Program-made: the position numbers and the translations under genes
Shown here: one piece after another, positions 41,546 to 54,380 of the stretch
Position numbering within the stretch: position 1 is the stretch's first letter
How the letters are laid out: each line of letters begins with the position of its first letter
Assembly: GCA_021234155.1 (NCBI GenBank)
Contig: JAJEKV010000003.1
Coordinates: 10,292,413 to 10,356,412 of the forward strand
Source: Isoetes taiwanensis
Taxonomy: Eukaryota; Streptophyta; Lycopodiopsida; Isoetales; Isoetaceae
Length of the DNA: 64,000 bases
Direction: 5' to 3'
Notes under the pieces: model-generated
The model's database searches: none
What the model was told of the DNA's origin: nothing
What the model saw: only the letters and a program-made list of their open reading frames with translations

Positions 41546-43440
41546 TGCCGATGGTAGCGAGTTCAAATGCCGATCTTGCCCAGTGGTCCGAACCCCAACA
41601 ATAGAGGCTAAGTAATTGCTCTAAACAAATGCATGAAAGTAACCCAAAACAAGGTGCTATCAAAGCTGATAGGCAAGTTTGTAGAGAATCACCTAAGCAT
41701 TGGGCCAAGAGTTAAAAGATGGTTCTCTTAGTGAAGGTTATTATAATTCCGTAGAAGTTATATCAATGGGTTGTGCACAATAATGTATTTGGTGTGCAAG
41801 CAGCTATGTTATTAACATTAACGTGTAGAGATAGTAAATCATTTTATATATGATCTCCTTAAGGAATTCTTTTTTTTTATTGGGCTGTAGCTTTAGGCGG
41901 TTTTTGAACCGAATGACACATGATGAAAATATAATTAAGTGATGCATTATAACCATGCATAAACTTTTGTTGCTTCTTGATATGCTATGGGAGTCTTGCC
42001 ATTATAATATCACGTTATAAATATTTGGTCATTACGTGTACATTTAAATTCCTCTTTGAGTTTTTTTTCTCAAGGTATATTCAAGTATTTTGTTAGCAAT
42101 GCAAATAGATATTATGTTTAAGGGTTTGAATGTGTGACTTTTATGTGCACGATTTTTTTTTCACTTCTAATCGCTATCCCCATCCTAATTTTTCCTTTGA
42201 CAAAAATAAAAAAAAATCTATGGACCGTTGATTTAGTCATTCAACGTAAAAAAAAAGGTCTCATACATGTGTCAAGGTTGGCTTCCGGGCCCTCGCTTTG
42301 AACCATAGAGGAAAAAAAAGAAAAGAAGAATAGAAATGAAGAAGTATGGAGAAGCCCGAGAGCAATTGAATCTCCCCCGGCACGATCGCATTTCTTGTAA
42401 ACAAGAAAATTGCAGTTCATTGCATGCATTGTTGATTAACTTCTATGAGTTTTCTATGCTACTTAATTTCTACAGTTATGGTTCTTAAGGAGGTCCAAAT
42501 CCTAGGACTGCCATGGCAAATGGAACCTTGCCTTACTGCTAAATTTTAGGTTCATATAAGCTTTGATGTTGTGCTCTATAAGTCCAACCCAAAAACAAAA
42601 TGTGCTCAATGAAATCTGGCTTTCTATTTAAAAGCTGGCCTCTATTCCTTGCAAATGTTGACTTCCAATAGTTGTAAATGTTTGGCAACAAGGACATCTA
42701 TTTCATCTCTAAATCCCTGAATAATATAATATGGCAACAAATTCAACATTTCATGAATCACGAACAACATAATTTATCGCCGTACTTTATGTAGGAGAAA
42801 ACATAGGCTCATGTAGACACGAGACTATACAAACAAGGGAATGTTATCTCCAAAATATACACATAAACACCTATCAACCATGCACACATGTTACGCATAT
42901 AGAAGGAACATCTGACTTGAAGAATAACTTAAAAGGAGCTTGACTGACAATCCTACATATATTTTAATTGCAGTATCCTGAATGATGGATTAGGTCTAAG
43001 ACCTGTATTTCATTGCATTAAAATATGGATCCACGATCCCTCTAAGAGTTGATGTGCAAAGGCTTACTTATGAACTTGTTGCAAGAAACAAAAATTCTTA
43101 GCATTCTTTATGAGCTGCATGAAACAAAAATTTGGAAAATACATGTCTGCCCGGGTTTTGAAGGAGATGATTCCGGCATTCATTCAAATCACAGAACATT
43201 CCGTTGGTGGAAGATCAGCCGGTTCCGGCAGTTTCCCATCTGCTCGAAATGGTCTTCTTCATCTGCTCCTGGTGGCGGCAGTTAACAGATCGACATGGAT
43301 TTCCTTGCATCGAGATATTTGCTTGGATGGCCCTGGTATAAATAGCACATTTTGCCCTAATCAATCAATATTTTGTTGCATTTTGCATTTTCATGGCTTT
43401 TTACGAAAATGTTAAGCCTAGCATTGCATGTATCATTCTC
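41546..43440 (+). repeat. Block alpha, unit 2 copy
   Basis: Copy of 7481-10560 without the 1.3-kb insertion (uninterrupted GTTCTTAAGGAGGTCC at 42481). It also preserves the empty site for the ORF1-only element (TGATCTCC|TTAAGG at 41858). Confidence 0.8.
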
Positions 43441-46207
43441 GGTCATTTAGTAATTTCCTCACCACGTAACTTGGACGTAAAGTTACTGAAATCAAGCCCG
43501 AGTATTGTTCATGGCCTATAAGTTCATGGCTTTTTATACAAGCGTTGCATTTCAAGCATGGCTTTACAACTACCGTTACATATAAGCTGAAATATCTTAT
43601 TCCACATGTCTGTCATTTTTGGCTTTGTTGTAACATTTCGTAGCATCTTCCAAATTGGATTTACTTGCTGCAAAGTGATCTCTAATAATGTAATCTTTTG
43701 CAGTTTCAGTTCAAGGGTTCTATACTTAGCTCCCATAAAGCATGTACCTTATGGTTTGTCCCAAAAAACCGCCTTTCTTAGGCGCACATTTCAAGTATTC
43801 TAACAGGTCCGAAATGCTCCATGTCTCATGCATGCTTGATTTTTGAATTTGCCTGTGATGATTTATAGAAGACAAAACTATCATTCATAAATCTGTTGCA
43901 GTAATCTTTGCATGTTTAAGTAACAATTGGTCAGATTTTTTTCGGCGTGCAAGTCTGATTGCAATATCTCCACTGGTCGTAGAAGTATCTCTGGGTGTAT
44001 TCTTGAAGGAAGCTGGTATATTTTGTTGCTCTGACAAATAATAAGCAGCAAACATATATGGAACTAAGATGCTTTAGGAGTAGAATAACAAATAATATTT
44101 TTTTCTTGGAAACTTCGAGTTGTTATATGAATGTTCTATATATTATAAATTCTAATCCTTCTAATGTTTTAAATTTCCAGAATACATCTGCATAGGCATA
44201 TATGGAACTAAGATGCTTTAGGAGTAGAATAATGAGCAATATTTCTGCTGGAAACTCATAGATCTGTTATGTAAATTATCTATATATTATGAATCTTACT
44301 CTCTCTTACACTCCTCGAGAGGTGAGAAGTTCAAATGTTGTAGTAAAAGAAGCAACAGTGTTTGCAAGTCGTGGCATCTTCCTATTGGATTAAAGAAAAT
44401 TTCAATTCTTTCATACTTTTGCAAAGTGAGAAGTCTAAATATTGTAGTTCTATGAGCAATGTGTTTCTCTATTTGAGGCTTAGAAGAAGCATACTTGTAT
44501 ACAAGTCTCAACTCCCACACTCTAAAATTCCATACTTTTGCAAAGGTGACAAGTTCAACTGTCGTAGTTGTATTTTCAATGGTTGTGTTGTATGCAAGTT
44601 TCAACATCAAAACTATAGGCAGTCATCATGTTGTTCTTTTTGTCCATATAATGTAGAGTAATGTCTGAAGTCATGACATAGGATAATGACGAGGGATACA
44701 CTTCTCTGATCCACTACTGATAATGTATTATACTCTCCAAACTTCATAATGGGAAACCTTAAAAATTTGACATGCATCTTTGTCCATGCTATTCTTTGAC
44801 TTGTGTGTAGTTGAACAAAAGAGCCTCAATTTGCTAACAACCATCAAAACATACTCAAAATCATGACAAATTCCTACTCAAAATTCATGTTTCATTCATC
44901 TTTTTACATAAGTTGCCTACCCAATTCCACGAATTGCCTGACTAGATTCTAGAATGGGGCTCGCATAAAACCAACAAACCGCTTGGCTAGATAGGCTTCT
45001 CATTCATCTCAAGATGATTTTCTACAATGGTGGGCCGATTGGGTAGCTGCACACATCGCGAACTACCCACGAAAAATAAAGGAAAATCCAATTATATCAT
45101 TTGGACCCCAAAAAATACAATGCTAATAGACGTGTGGCTGGTGTACCTGCCGAAAGCTTATCACCGGGATTAAAAAACCCCGCCCTTTTGGGTTTTCGAG
45201 GAAAAACCCTAGTGATAAGCCTTTGGCAAGGGGCTTGGACAAACGTAAGACATAGAAATCGCTCCCAAAACCCACAGCGTGAGAAGTCGAAAAACATATG
45301 CGGCTCGCCAACTGTACTTGCACATCACCAACACAACAAAACGAGAGAAAACAAACCTCCCAGAGTGGAGGGGCTGATCACGCGTGCCATGCGACAAAAA
45401 ACAAAAACCTCTTCAAATAGAGGGGCTGGTCACCGCGCCTAAAATAGCGAACTTCCAACTAGAAAGGGCATGCGCTGCATGCATGCATGCAAGACATGCA
45501 TGCTCGCCCCATTCTAGAATGTCGATCCGATGTCTCGGATCGATGGGATTGTCTTTATAAAGATCCACAAAACGGACGATAAGTTTCAATAAAAGAGCAT
45601 TTTAGATGTATTTTTTCTGGAAAAAAAACTGAAGATGGGACAGTTTGAGATTTAGGCCTATATGAGTCTCAAAATGCATGTTTCATTCATCTTCTTTACA
45701 TAGATTACCTACCCAATCCCACGAGTTGCACAACTCGATTGGCAATTTAGATGTATTTTTTTAGTAAAAAACCAACCGAAGATGGGAGAGTTTGAGATTT
45801 AAAGGATCTATATGGAAGTGAGAATTTTAAAGGCATGTCAGTTCTACAGAAAGTTGTAACTTCCATTGACCACCTAATTCCAAACTCTTTCTTGCCTCCT
45901 AGCCCCGATAAATATGTGGATTATGCCACCTGGCTTACCCACAAAAATGTAACGAGAGGCACGAAATGTTTCATGTCCTAATTTTTTGATCTACAAGAGA
46001 AATGGGGTCCAGTGTACCTACAACTTTCTTCATTTCTTTCTAAAGTTGCCCTTGCCAGTCAGGTAAGAGTGCATTGGCGCTCCATTAGTCTTAAAAGCCC
46101 TTTTAGTTGTAATAAAAAACCAGTCAATGTATTTTATCTCACAATTTTTTCAATCCACAGAGTTTCCTGTTCAATCCCATATGAGCTCTTTGGTCTTGGT
46201 GGAAATA
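43441..46207. other. Non-coding, repeat-bearing region (unit 2)
   Basis: Copy of 10561-14503 without the LINE and without one 179-bp repeat. The sequence jumps from GGGGCTGGTCAC to CGCGCCTAAAATAG at 45433. It holds the 62-bp repeat pair (44053-44262) and the degenerate tandem repeat (about 44300-44620). Confidence 0.6.
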
Positions 46208-46808
46208 GATAAAGATAAAGATAAAATTTTTAACGTCCGCTGGAAGCTCTCCGAGCTTATGGGACGAAACAATACAAAGGGCGTAAGCCCAAACTAGGAC
46301 TCAAACCCCAACCCAAAAGCAAAGAAAGGGCATAAGCCCAGACAGAAGAAGACATGGGAACTAAACCCCTTACAGAACATAGCAACTAAAGCAAAACCAA
46401 ATATAACAAAACCAAGACGTGGGTAGGCAATTAAGAGTACCCCAACCAAGGGTTGGTAGGCCCTTTGGTCGAAAATAAGTTCTGAGCCTCCCCGATAAAC
46501 TGCCCATTTTTGCTGGAGCCTCGCCTCTCGAACCTTGCATAGCTCATCACGCCGTCGAGTTAACTGAACTGCGGAGAGGTCCTCTTGCACCGAAAAGAGA
46601 GTGCCCTTCAAGTGGCTCCCATCTTTACACACATACAACCTATCCCGGGTGTTGAAAAATGTACCGAGAAGATGGCGTGGCCTATCGGGCGGTGGGTACC
46701 CACTCTTTGGGCGATAAAAGTTAAGTGGGCTCTGAATATGCATGATGTCCGTAAAAGAAGTGTGCAACTACATCGGTATGTGAACGGGACGTCTCTCGGA
46801 CCCCAACG
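46208..46808 (-). pseudogene. L1 ORF1-like remnant, minus strand (unit 2)
   Basis: Copy of 14504-15104, with the frame more continuous here: 46294-46767 encodes TDIMHIQSP, RPRHLL, SHLKGTLFSVQEDLSAVQL and EARLQQKWAVYRGGSELIFD. The 3' UTR and (TTTATC)n tail are at 46208-46250. Confidence 0.8.
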
Positions 46809-47118
46809 AGGCGCAGTTCAAATGCCGATTGCCGGGCGGGTCCGAACCCGAGCAATAGAGGCTAAATAATTGCTCTAAACAAATGCATGAAAGTAACCCA
46901 AGACAAAGGTGCTATCAAAGGCGATAGGCAAGTTTGTAGAGAATCAGCCTAAGCATTGGGCCAAGAGTTAAAAAGATGGTCCTCTTAGTGAAGGTTATTA
47001 TAATTCCGCAAGTTATATCAATGGGTTGTGCACAACAATGTATTTGGTGTGCAAGCAGCTATGTTATTACTTGGAACATTAACGTGCGAGATAGTAAATC
47101 ATTTTATATATGATCTCC

Positions 47119-48800
47119 ATTACGCTAGGTCTTCCCACCGCCTAAGGTTTTTCCTTAGGGCGCCACCGCCGCTAACCATCTAGGCGCCTTCCAAATATCA
47201 ACACAAGCGACAAACAGCGGGAACACACACAAGCACGGCATCACGCATCGATCTAGTCTACTCGGACTAATCTACCCGGCCCGCCGGCGTTAGATCCCAG
47301 CTCAACTTCTCGCCATGCCGGTATTCGTGTTGCTTAGTCATATCATGATCCTTTTTCTTTCCGGTTTGAGATTTAGCTCCTGGCACAAGCTTCTGTCAAG
47401 ACCTTTCCCAACCCCAAATTTGGCCCGGCCCACAGCCACGACTTGGCTAGCCATCGATTCCTGCAACAACGACCACAACGACCCGGCAACAGTATCCTGC
47501 GCTTCTTTCTCAGTTCGATTCCCATTCCAATTTTCCAAATTCATTTTGGCTGTGCCAACAAACTCACTTCACATTAAGTCTAATATCTGGCCTGCGTCCA
47601 AATCCTACCTTTCTTTGCCTCTTGCTGCTGGTTCTTTTGCTCTAGATTGGCCCTCAATCTTCCTCTACTAGAGTTTTCACACGGTTCTTTTGCCGAAAGG
47701 GGCGTTCCTTGTTCATAATTGGTATACACACATTTCAATTTGATCGGTATCCAGGTGCTTTGTCTTTTGCTTGGATCTCTAGGTTGCATCACTTTGGCCT
47801 CTTTAGATTGGCTTTCGGGGTCTTTATATGGCGAAGCGTAGTCAGCGCCGCCGTAACTTCACTGGTGTGGAACTTCTCCATGTCACATGGCTTGAACATT
47901 TCCCGCTTCCCGAGTCTGATCTCATACATCAGCACGCCTCACTTTAGGCAAGGATCCTTCCGCTCTTGCCCTCATCGGACCAGCATCTTCTTCTGGACAC
48001 CTTGCAGAATGCATCTCTTGCAGGCCCGACGATTTCCTTCGAAGATAAGCTTTTGTTCCAGATACTAAATTTGCTTTACTCTGCCATCTTGGAGGCCTGA
48101 TGTTGAAACACAGACCCTCGAGAGCGCATGCACTGCTGACGGGGTGCAAACAGAGACTCATAGGGATAACGGTGTGGAGATGACAGATAAAGGTCAGGGT
48201 GGCATGCAAGCACATGATCATAGTGGCATGCCGGATAAGGACCATGGGAGGATGCAGGCAGCAGAATTCACTCAGACAGCAATGGACAAAAGCTTGAATT
48301 TGCGCATCGTAGGCATGCCAGAGGCAAATCCCGCCTTGGATGTAGAAGAGGCAGCCAACTTCTTCACAGATGTTATGCACATTCAGAGGCCCGCCATTGT
48401 TACAGCACGCAGGGTTGGGGCTCAGAGGCCAGACCGACCCCGCCATATCATCGTCCAGTTCAATAGCCCACAGGATAGGTTGTATGTCCTTCATCATGGA
48501 AGTCATTTAAAAGACACCCACTTCTCGGTTCAAGAAGATCTCTCTCCGCTCCAGCTGACCAGACGGCGACAGGAATTGTTTAGAGTGCGAGAGGCTCGGC
48601 TGCAGCAAAAGTGGGCAGTGTATCGAGGAGGTACAGCAATCATCCGAGACCAGTGGCCCCAGAACCCATGGCTTGGGTACACTTAGCTCATGTGCACATG
48701 CTTAGATACTTATTATCATTTTTGTTGTGTTTTTCTTATGTTGATATTCTTCACTCTTTTTTTGTTACTGTCATCGCGGACGTTAAAATTTCTATCTATC
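47119..48800 (+). mobile_element. ORF1-only LINE-like retroelement, unit 2 copy
   Basis: It has the same boundaries as 15417-17134 (ATGATCTCC on the left, TTAAGGAATTC on the right). It is slightly shorter because part of the 3' UTR is deleted. The first protein stretch (from ATG 47828) has an early stop, from CAG to TAG, at about 47943, whereas the second stretch is complete. Confidence 0.75.
48144..48686 (+). CDS. L1 ORF1p-like RNA-binding protein, best preserved copy
   Basis: 180 open codons. Residues about 1-50 are a Met/Asp/Gly/His-rich linker. Residues about 54-110 form the RRM-like domain (LNLRIVGMPEANPALDVEEA, MHIQRPAIVTARRVGAQRPD, RPRHIIVQFNSPQDRLYVL). Residues about 111-175 form the C-terminal domain (SHLKDTHFSVQEDLSPLQL, LFRVREARLQQKWAVYRGG). 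It ends WLGYT. This is the two-domain core of L1 ORF1 proteins (Transposase_22 type), which bind LINE RNA as trimers in animals. No coiled coil is obvious here. The true N-terminus is probably at 47828 in another frame. Confidence 0.8.
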   Translation: MQTETHRDNGVEMTDKGQGGMQAHDHSGMPDKDHGRMQAAEFTQTAMDKSLNLRIVGMPEANPALDVEEAANFFTDVMHIQRPAIVTARRVGAQRPDRPRHIIVQFNSPQDRLYVLHHGSHLKDTHFSVQEDLSPLQLTRRRQELFRVREARLQQKWAVYRGGTAIIRDQWPQNPWLGYT

Positions 48801-50483
48801 TTAAGGAATTCTTTTTTTATTGGGTCTGTAGCTTAGATGTTCGCATGTTTGAACCGAATGACACATGATGAAAATATAATTCATGATGCATTATAACCAT
48901 GCATAAACTTTTGTTGCTTCTTGATATGATATGGGAGTTTTGCCATTATAATATTTGCTGTTACGTGTACATTTAAATTCCTCTTTGAGTTTTTTTTACA
49001 AGGTATATTCAAGTATTTTGTTAGCAATGCAAATAGATGTTATGTTTAAGGATTTGAATGTGTGACTTTTATGTGCACGATTTTTTCACTTCTAATCGCT
49101 ATCCGCATCCTAATTTTTCCTTTGACAAAAATAAAAAATGTCTATGGACCGTTGATTTCGTCATTCAACAGAAAAAAAAGGTATGTACATGTGTCAAGGT
49201 TAGCTTCCAGGCCTCGCCTGAACCATAGAGGAAAAAAGCAAAGAAGAATAGAAATGAAGAAGTATGGAGAAGCCCAAGAGCAATTGAATCTCCCGAGACG
49301 ATCCCATTTCATGTAAACAAGAAAATTGCGTTCATTGCATGCATTGTTGATTAACTCCTATGAGTTTTCTATGTTACTTAATTTCTACAGTTACGGTTCT
49401 TAAGGAGGTCCAAATCCTAGGACTGCCATGGCGAATGGAACCTTGCCTTACTGCTAAATTTTAGGCCTTTTCATATCAGCTTTGATGTTGTGCTGCTCGA
49501 TGAAATCCGGCTTTCTATTTAAAAGCTGGCCTCTATTTCTTGCAAATGTTGACTTCCAATAGTTGTAAATGTTTGGCAACAAGGACATCTATTTCATCTC
49601 CAAATCCCTGAATAATATAATATCGCAACAAATTCAACATTTCATGAATCGCGAACAACATAATTTATCGCCGTACTTTATCTAGGAGAAAACGTAGGCT
49701 CATGTAGATACGAGACTATACAAACAAGGGAATGTTATCTCCAAAATATACACATAAACACCTATCAACCATGCACACATGTTACGCATATAGAAGGAAC
49801 ATCTGACTTGAAGAATAACTTAAAAGGAGCTTGATTGCATATGTATTTTAATTGCAGTATCCTGAATGAATATTTTCTAGGCAAACGTTTCTCAAGCTTT
49901 TACAAATGGAGAAAGACTATGGATGCTGGAAGGGTGGTGAATTGATGAGATAGGATAGGATCAGAATAGTATGCTACTAAGATTTTGTATTAAACTCTGG
50001 ACAAGGTGTAAAATATAGCCATCCTCTAAGGTCTGCATTAGGTCTAAGACCTGTATTTCATTGCATTAAAATAGAGTTGATATGCAAAGGCTTACTTTTG
50101 AACTTTGTTGCAAGAAACAAAAATTCTTAGCATTCTTTATGAGCTGCATGAAACAAACATTTGGAAAATACATGTCTGCCCGGGTTTTGAAGGAGATGAT
50201 TCCTAAGATTCATTCAAATCACGTAACATTCTCAGGGAAGATCACCGGTTCCGCAGCTTTCCCATCTGCCGAAATGGTCTTCTTCATCCGCTCCCCCGGC
50301 GGCGGCAGCTAATGATCGACCATCGAGATATTTGCCCTGATATAAATAGCACATTTTGCCCTAATCAATCAATATTTTGTTGCATTTTGGAGTCCGGCAG
50401 TTTCTAGATGACTTCAAAAGCAAGAATATATAAATGTAAGTAATAGGTCATAAACTTGTCATTACGTTGTCTTTGTTAGAAGA

Positions 50484-51035
50484 ATGGCGGCAAGCGCTTT
50501 GGAGCAGGCGGTTTTCCCGTGAGCATGCATATGGTCATGGATGGATGAAGGGCAAGCATGGCGGAGTTCCACAATCTCGCTTCTTGGCACGTAACAAACA
50601 CAAATGTAAGAAGGAATTTCCACAATCTCGTTCTTGGCATAGAACAAACACAAATGTAAGAAGGAATTTGGGCGTAATGTAAGAAGGGAGTTTGAGCGTA
50701 AAAAGAGAAGCAGAGGGAATTTAGGCGTAAGAAGAACACGCTCACAGCTTGGCCTTAAGAAAGAGGGGTGTAAAATTCTGAAAAGAGATGCTTAATGACA
50801 TTAGCAAAGATGGATATTGACTTGGAGCAGATTACGAAAAGAAAGAAAAAGCAAAAAGCGCCTAATCAAAGAGAAGACCGAGGTGCCGGATGTTAAAGAT
50901 GTTGGACAACAAGTTGAGAAAGCCGAGGTGCTGGGTTGAAGAGGAAGTTGCCAAGTCTACCCCGATTGCAACTCTTGCTACTCGGGGCCTGACATAATCG
51001 ACATTCTTTTCTCGCCGCGACTTCTGAGCTCTACA
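50484..51035 (+). pseudogene. Unrecognised basic protein, unit 2 copy
   Basis: Copy of 18682-19250. The 51-bp repeat is present but shortened by base losses (AAGAAGGAATTT for AAGAAGGGAATTT), and CAGAA is replaced by CGTAA at about 50673 and 50697, breaking the frame. Confidence 0.35.
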
Positions 51036-51039
51036 AAGG

Positions 51040-51884
51040 TTGATTCGAAGGGAATCTCAAAGTATGGAACTGCACTTACGGTGCTTGCACTCGAACCTTT
51101 GCAATGGGCTCGAGAATTGGAGCAATGTTAGTCACTCCAATCTTCTTCTTTGTGGGTCTTACAAATCAGGTTATAGTTTCCAGTTCTACCACATCTACTC
51201 CGTTCTCTATCGATGTTTCTCCACATGGTCAAGTGATGGCTCTAGGCCACTTGAAAGACTTCCTTTGGTTGGATGTGAAGATGGCAGCACATTGGCATTT
51301 CAATACATCCCCGCAACATGCGAAGTTTCGACCGAAGCCACGCTTGTAGGGCACAAAGGAGCTGTTACATGTCTCACATCTACTGATTCTTTGGTTTGTT
51401 CCGGATCACAAGATAATTCCATCGATTTGGCGACCTTTAAGATTGGCGCATGTATGTATGTTCTTGAGGGCACCCATTCCAAGCCCATATCGTCTTTGTT
51501 ACTTTGGGACTCTTACCTCATCTCATCTGCATTAGATGGTGATATCAAAGTTTGGATAACAACAGATGATGGTGTGCCCAAGATACTGTGCTCACATTCT
51601 GAGCCCTCTGATACTCCTCTCAAAATTTCTATATCAATGGATTTGCAAATGCAACAGCAGTGCCTCGCCTCTTATGTTCCTATAGCAACATGCACAATTC
51701 GAAGTCTTCAATCTTCCAAGTCTTATGCGCACCGGTCGCGGCGTCAACCGCCAAAGATGTTATCGCTTTCTATATAGCTGAAACCGGCTTGTTTTCAGCA
51801 CATAAAGGTGGGATTGTCAACGCTTTGGCAACCTTCCATCTCCTTTCAACAATGATAGGAGACTACATCAACAAAGAAAGATGA
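51040..51884 (+). pseudogene. WD40 (ZFWD-like) fragment, unit 2 copy
   Basis: 245 open codons with blade motifs VGCEDGSTLAFQYIP, LVGHKGAVTCLTSTDSLVCS, SKPISSLLLWDSYLISSALD and GDIKVWITTDDG. The SLLLWDSYLISSALDGDIKVW blade is read in one frame here but is broken in unit 1. The last blade (FSAHKGGIVN) is in the frame 51660-51884. The same N-terminal absence of CCCH fingers applies. Confidence 0.65.
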
Positions 51885-52248
51885 TAAGGATATCTCGTTG
51901 GGGTATGTGACATGCTTGTAAACATTTCAAGTAGATAAGCTCTTCAATTTAAAAGGCCGTAAAAATGTACGATAAAGGCCGCTGAAAGAGCACGAAAAAA
52001 TGTACAAAATGTACAAAGGAGCACTTCAGAAAAGTATCAGTGCCTTGCTGCAAAAGCAAAATGAACATGCACAAACAAATTTTGGTTATGTGCTGATATA
52101 TCTTTGTAAATATCATGATGCTAGTGAATTTGCTAGCACTCATTTTGGAATTGAATATTGATCTAAATCTTCAAGTTCATTTGCAGTTATAGTCCTTTTT
52201 TGTTGGTATTGCAAGAAACATGCATTTTGTAGTTGTAGCAGAGGTATA
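51885..52248. other. Spacer or intron-like sequence (unit 2)
   Basis: Copy of 20047-20450, with a charged-helix scrap at about 51975-52060. Nothing else recognised. Confidence 0.4.
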
Positions 52249-52479
52249 TTGTATATGCAGGTTAAGGCATGGATGGAGAAAAAGGACATGGAAGCTTTAC
52301 ACATTCAGAAGGCACTTGTAGAAGAGGAAGAGGCTGCTCGCCAGGTAAAGTTGTCGCTTAAGTGGTGCATTAATGTGAAAAGTCAATCATTATTTGACGG
52401 TCTAATTTTTTTTCTGCTTTTGCAGAAAGCAAAGCTTCTGGAAAGGAAACGTTTGAAAAAGCTAAGACTTAGATGCTAA
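52249..52479 (+). pseudogene. Charged-helix gene fragment, unit 2 copy
   Basis: Same two exons as 20451-20668. The intron here has a better donor (CGCCAG|GTAAAG, 52345) and acceptor (TTTTGCAG|AAAGC, about 52426). The exons encode VKAWMEKKDMEALHIQKALV and KAKLLERKRLKKLRLR. Confidence 0.45.
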
Positions 52480-53140
52480 ATTGACATCTCCACTAGGTCA
52501 TCAAATTGCAGAAATTCCACTTGACCCAAAAGTTTCCAAGATGCTATTGTCTTCAGGACCACTTGGTTGCTCATCTGAGGTAGTCATTATTGCCGCAATG
52601 ATGTCCGTCCAAATCAATCTGATATCAAGCTACGGAAGGCAAAGGGAGCTTGATGAGGCAAGGAGCCGCTTTTTCTGCATCCAAGGTGATCTCATCAGCT
52701 ACCTTAATGTGTATGAAGCCTTTATTTCTTCTAACAAATCATCACAATGGTGTCATCGAATCTGCATTAATTATCACCCATGAAGAAAGTTCTAGATGTA
52801 AGAGCCCAGCTAGCAAAGGTTTTACAATGGCATGAACATGAGATCATGTGACAAAGATATTGAAAGAGTCGAAAGTCAGTAGCTTCCGCCGTTTTTATGA
52901 ATGCTAGCCAACCGCAGTGCAGATGGGAAATCCTACAAAGTTGTTCATGTGGGAATCGAGGAGTTACTCATTCATCCATCATCAGTTTATTTAGAGCAAC
53001 TCCAAAATGGCTTGTGTTTCAATCATATTTTTACAGTCATCACCATTACTACATGAAAGATGTCTCTACAATTGATCGCTCATGGCTAATCGAGGTTGCA
53101 CCTCATTTCTTCAATCGGGCGAGGACCGAAAATGAGTGAA
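52480..53140 (+). pseudogene. DEAH-box helicase C-terminal fragment, unit 2 copy
   Basis: 52481-52783 encodes the HA2 region to SSQWCH, then the frame breaks. The end of the OB-fold (YMKDVSTIDRSWLIEVAPHF) is open at 53051-53139, which unit 1 lacks in frame. The two units together cover the same family segment. Confidence 0.78.
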
Positions 53141-54234
53141 CAATGGCAACACTTGGCAATCTGACCATCAAGCATTTCATAATGTAAGCAAGTTAAAAAT
53201 TGCACACTTGCAGCAGCATTTACATGCAACTTCAATGTTGCCTTGAGCCAAGCTTTGTTTGCTCCATCCCAAAGCAATAAGAAAGGCTACCATGTCCATT
53301 CTACTAACATATTTTAAGTCGATGGAGAATCCCTCGAGAATGTCAAACCCGGCGGGGGATTGCAGAGTGACTGGATCTGATTCAAGAAAGTTTGGTGGTC
53401 TTATTGTCCCCAGACAGAAGAACTTGCATTTGGCTACATTAACTCATTGAAATGCTTGTTAAGTATATCAGCTTTAATCTATAGTACATGCTCTTTTGTG
53501 ATCTAATGCCTATGTGAGATGCTTCGTGTCTCCCGTGTCTTCTCTTCTATGCAACCAAATTACTAAAAGGCCTTCTTTATACGGTTGTGACCTTTCATCC
53601 AAAGAAGCAAGCTTGACTCAAAGCATTGTGATAATGCAAAATAAAGAAATGAAATAAATTACCGGGCTTACGGATTTTGATCATCTATCTAGCGAGAGGT
53701 TAAGAAGCAATTACCTCCTTGGTTTCTAAATCTAAATCAGATTCAAATTGCCTCGCTAATAATTGAATCTCAACCCCGCAACATGTAAATTGAGGGCTGG
53801 ATGCTTACTATAGAATGAAACATTAATGAGTTTCCAACTTTGGCTAGAGACTCCTATTTAATATCTCAGAGAAGTTGGCATGTTTTTGAAGAGAAAAAGT
53901 TCGAGAAATATACGAGTGTTATTATTTATGTAGTATCGGCTAACATCCGTCGCAGGGCCTCGAGAATAAACTTCTTAATTTCCAAAATCCTATTAATAAG
54001 AACTCAAGCTGTTGTCTTCTTTGGGGTGGTTGTGTTATCTTGTCTTCGGTTGTGTTCGATGGTCTTCTGTGAGTGTTTCTTCTGTAATGCTCTGGTCCTT
54101 CCTTGCTATTTTTCCCCAATTTAATGCTCATTCCCTACATGAAATAGGCAGACTATCTATTATTAAAATTTTAAGCAATTTTTTAAAATAGCTTTGTATT
54201 TTGCCTTTTTTTCCCCTTTTTCCCAAATGCCCCT
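53141..54234. other. Coding-like scrap then non-coding (unit 2)
   Basis: 53259-53450 holds NPAGDCRVTGSDSRKFGGL in frame, the counterpart of 21313-21660. The rest is AT-rich without features. Confidence 0.4.
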
Positions 54235-54380
54235 TTGTAGAACTAGTGAGTTTAATGTGCTAAAGCCCATCCCTCGATAATCAGCAAAATGGATGGCTCT
54301 TTAAGGCTTGTAGAACTAGTGAGCTTTAATGTGCTAAAGCCCATCCCTCGATAATCGTGCAAAATGGATGGCTCTTTAAG
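54235..54380 (+). repeat. 75-bp tandem repeat, unit 2 copy
   Basis: Two copies of the TTGTAGAACTAGTGAG unit. They differ from each other at AATCAGCAAAA/AATCGTGCAAAA and GAGTTTAATG/GAGCTTTAATG, positions that are identical between the two repeats of unit 1. Confidence 0.85.

Larger units (their letters stand above)
46809..50395 (+). repeat. Block beta, unit 2 copy
   Basis: Copy of 15105-18590 including the ORF1-only element at 47119-48800. It retains a stretch (about 49420-49580, GCGAATGGAACCTTGCC to GTTTGGCAAC) that unit 1 block beta lost but block alpha keeps, so that deletion is specific to unit 1. Confidence 0.8.
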
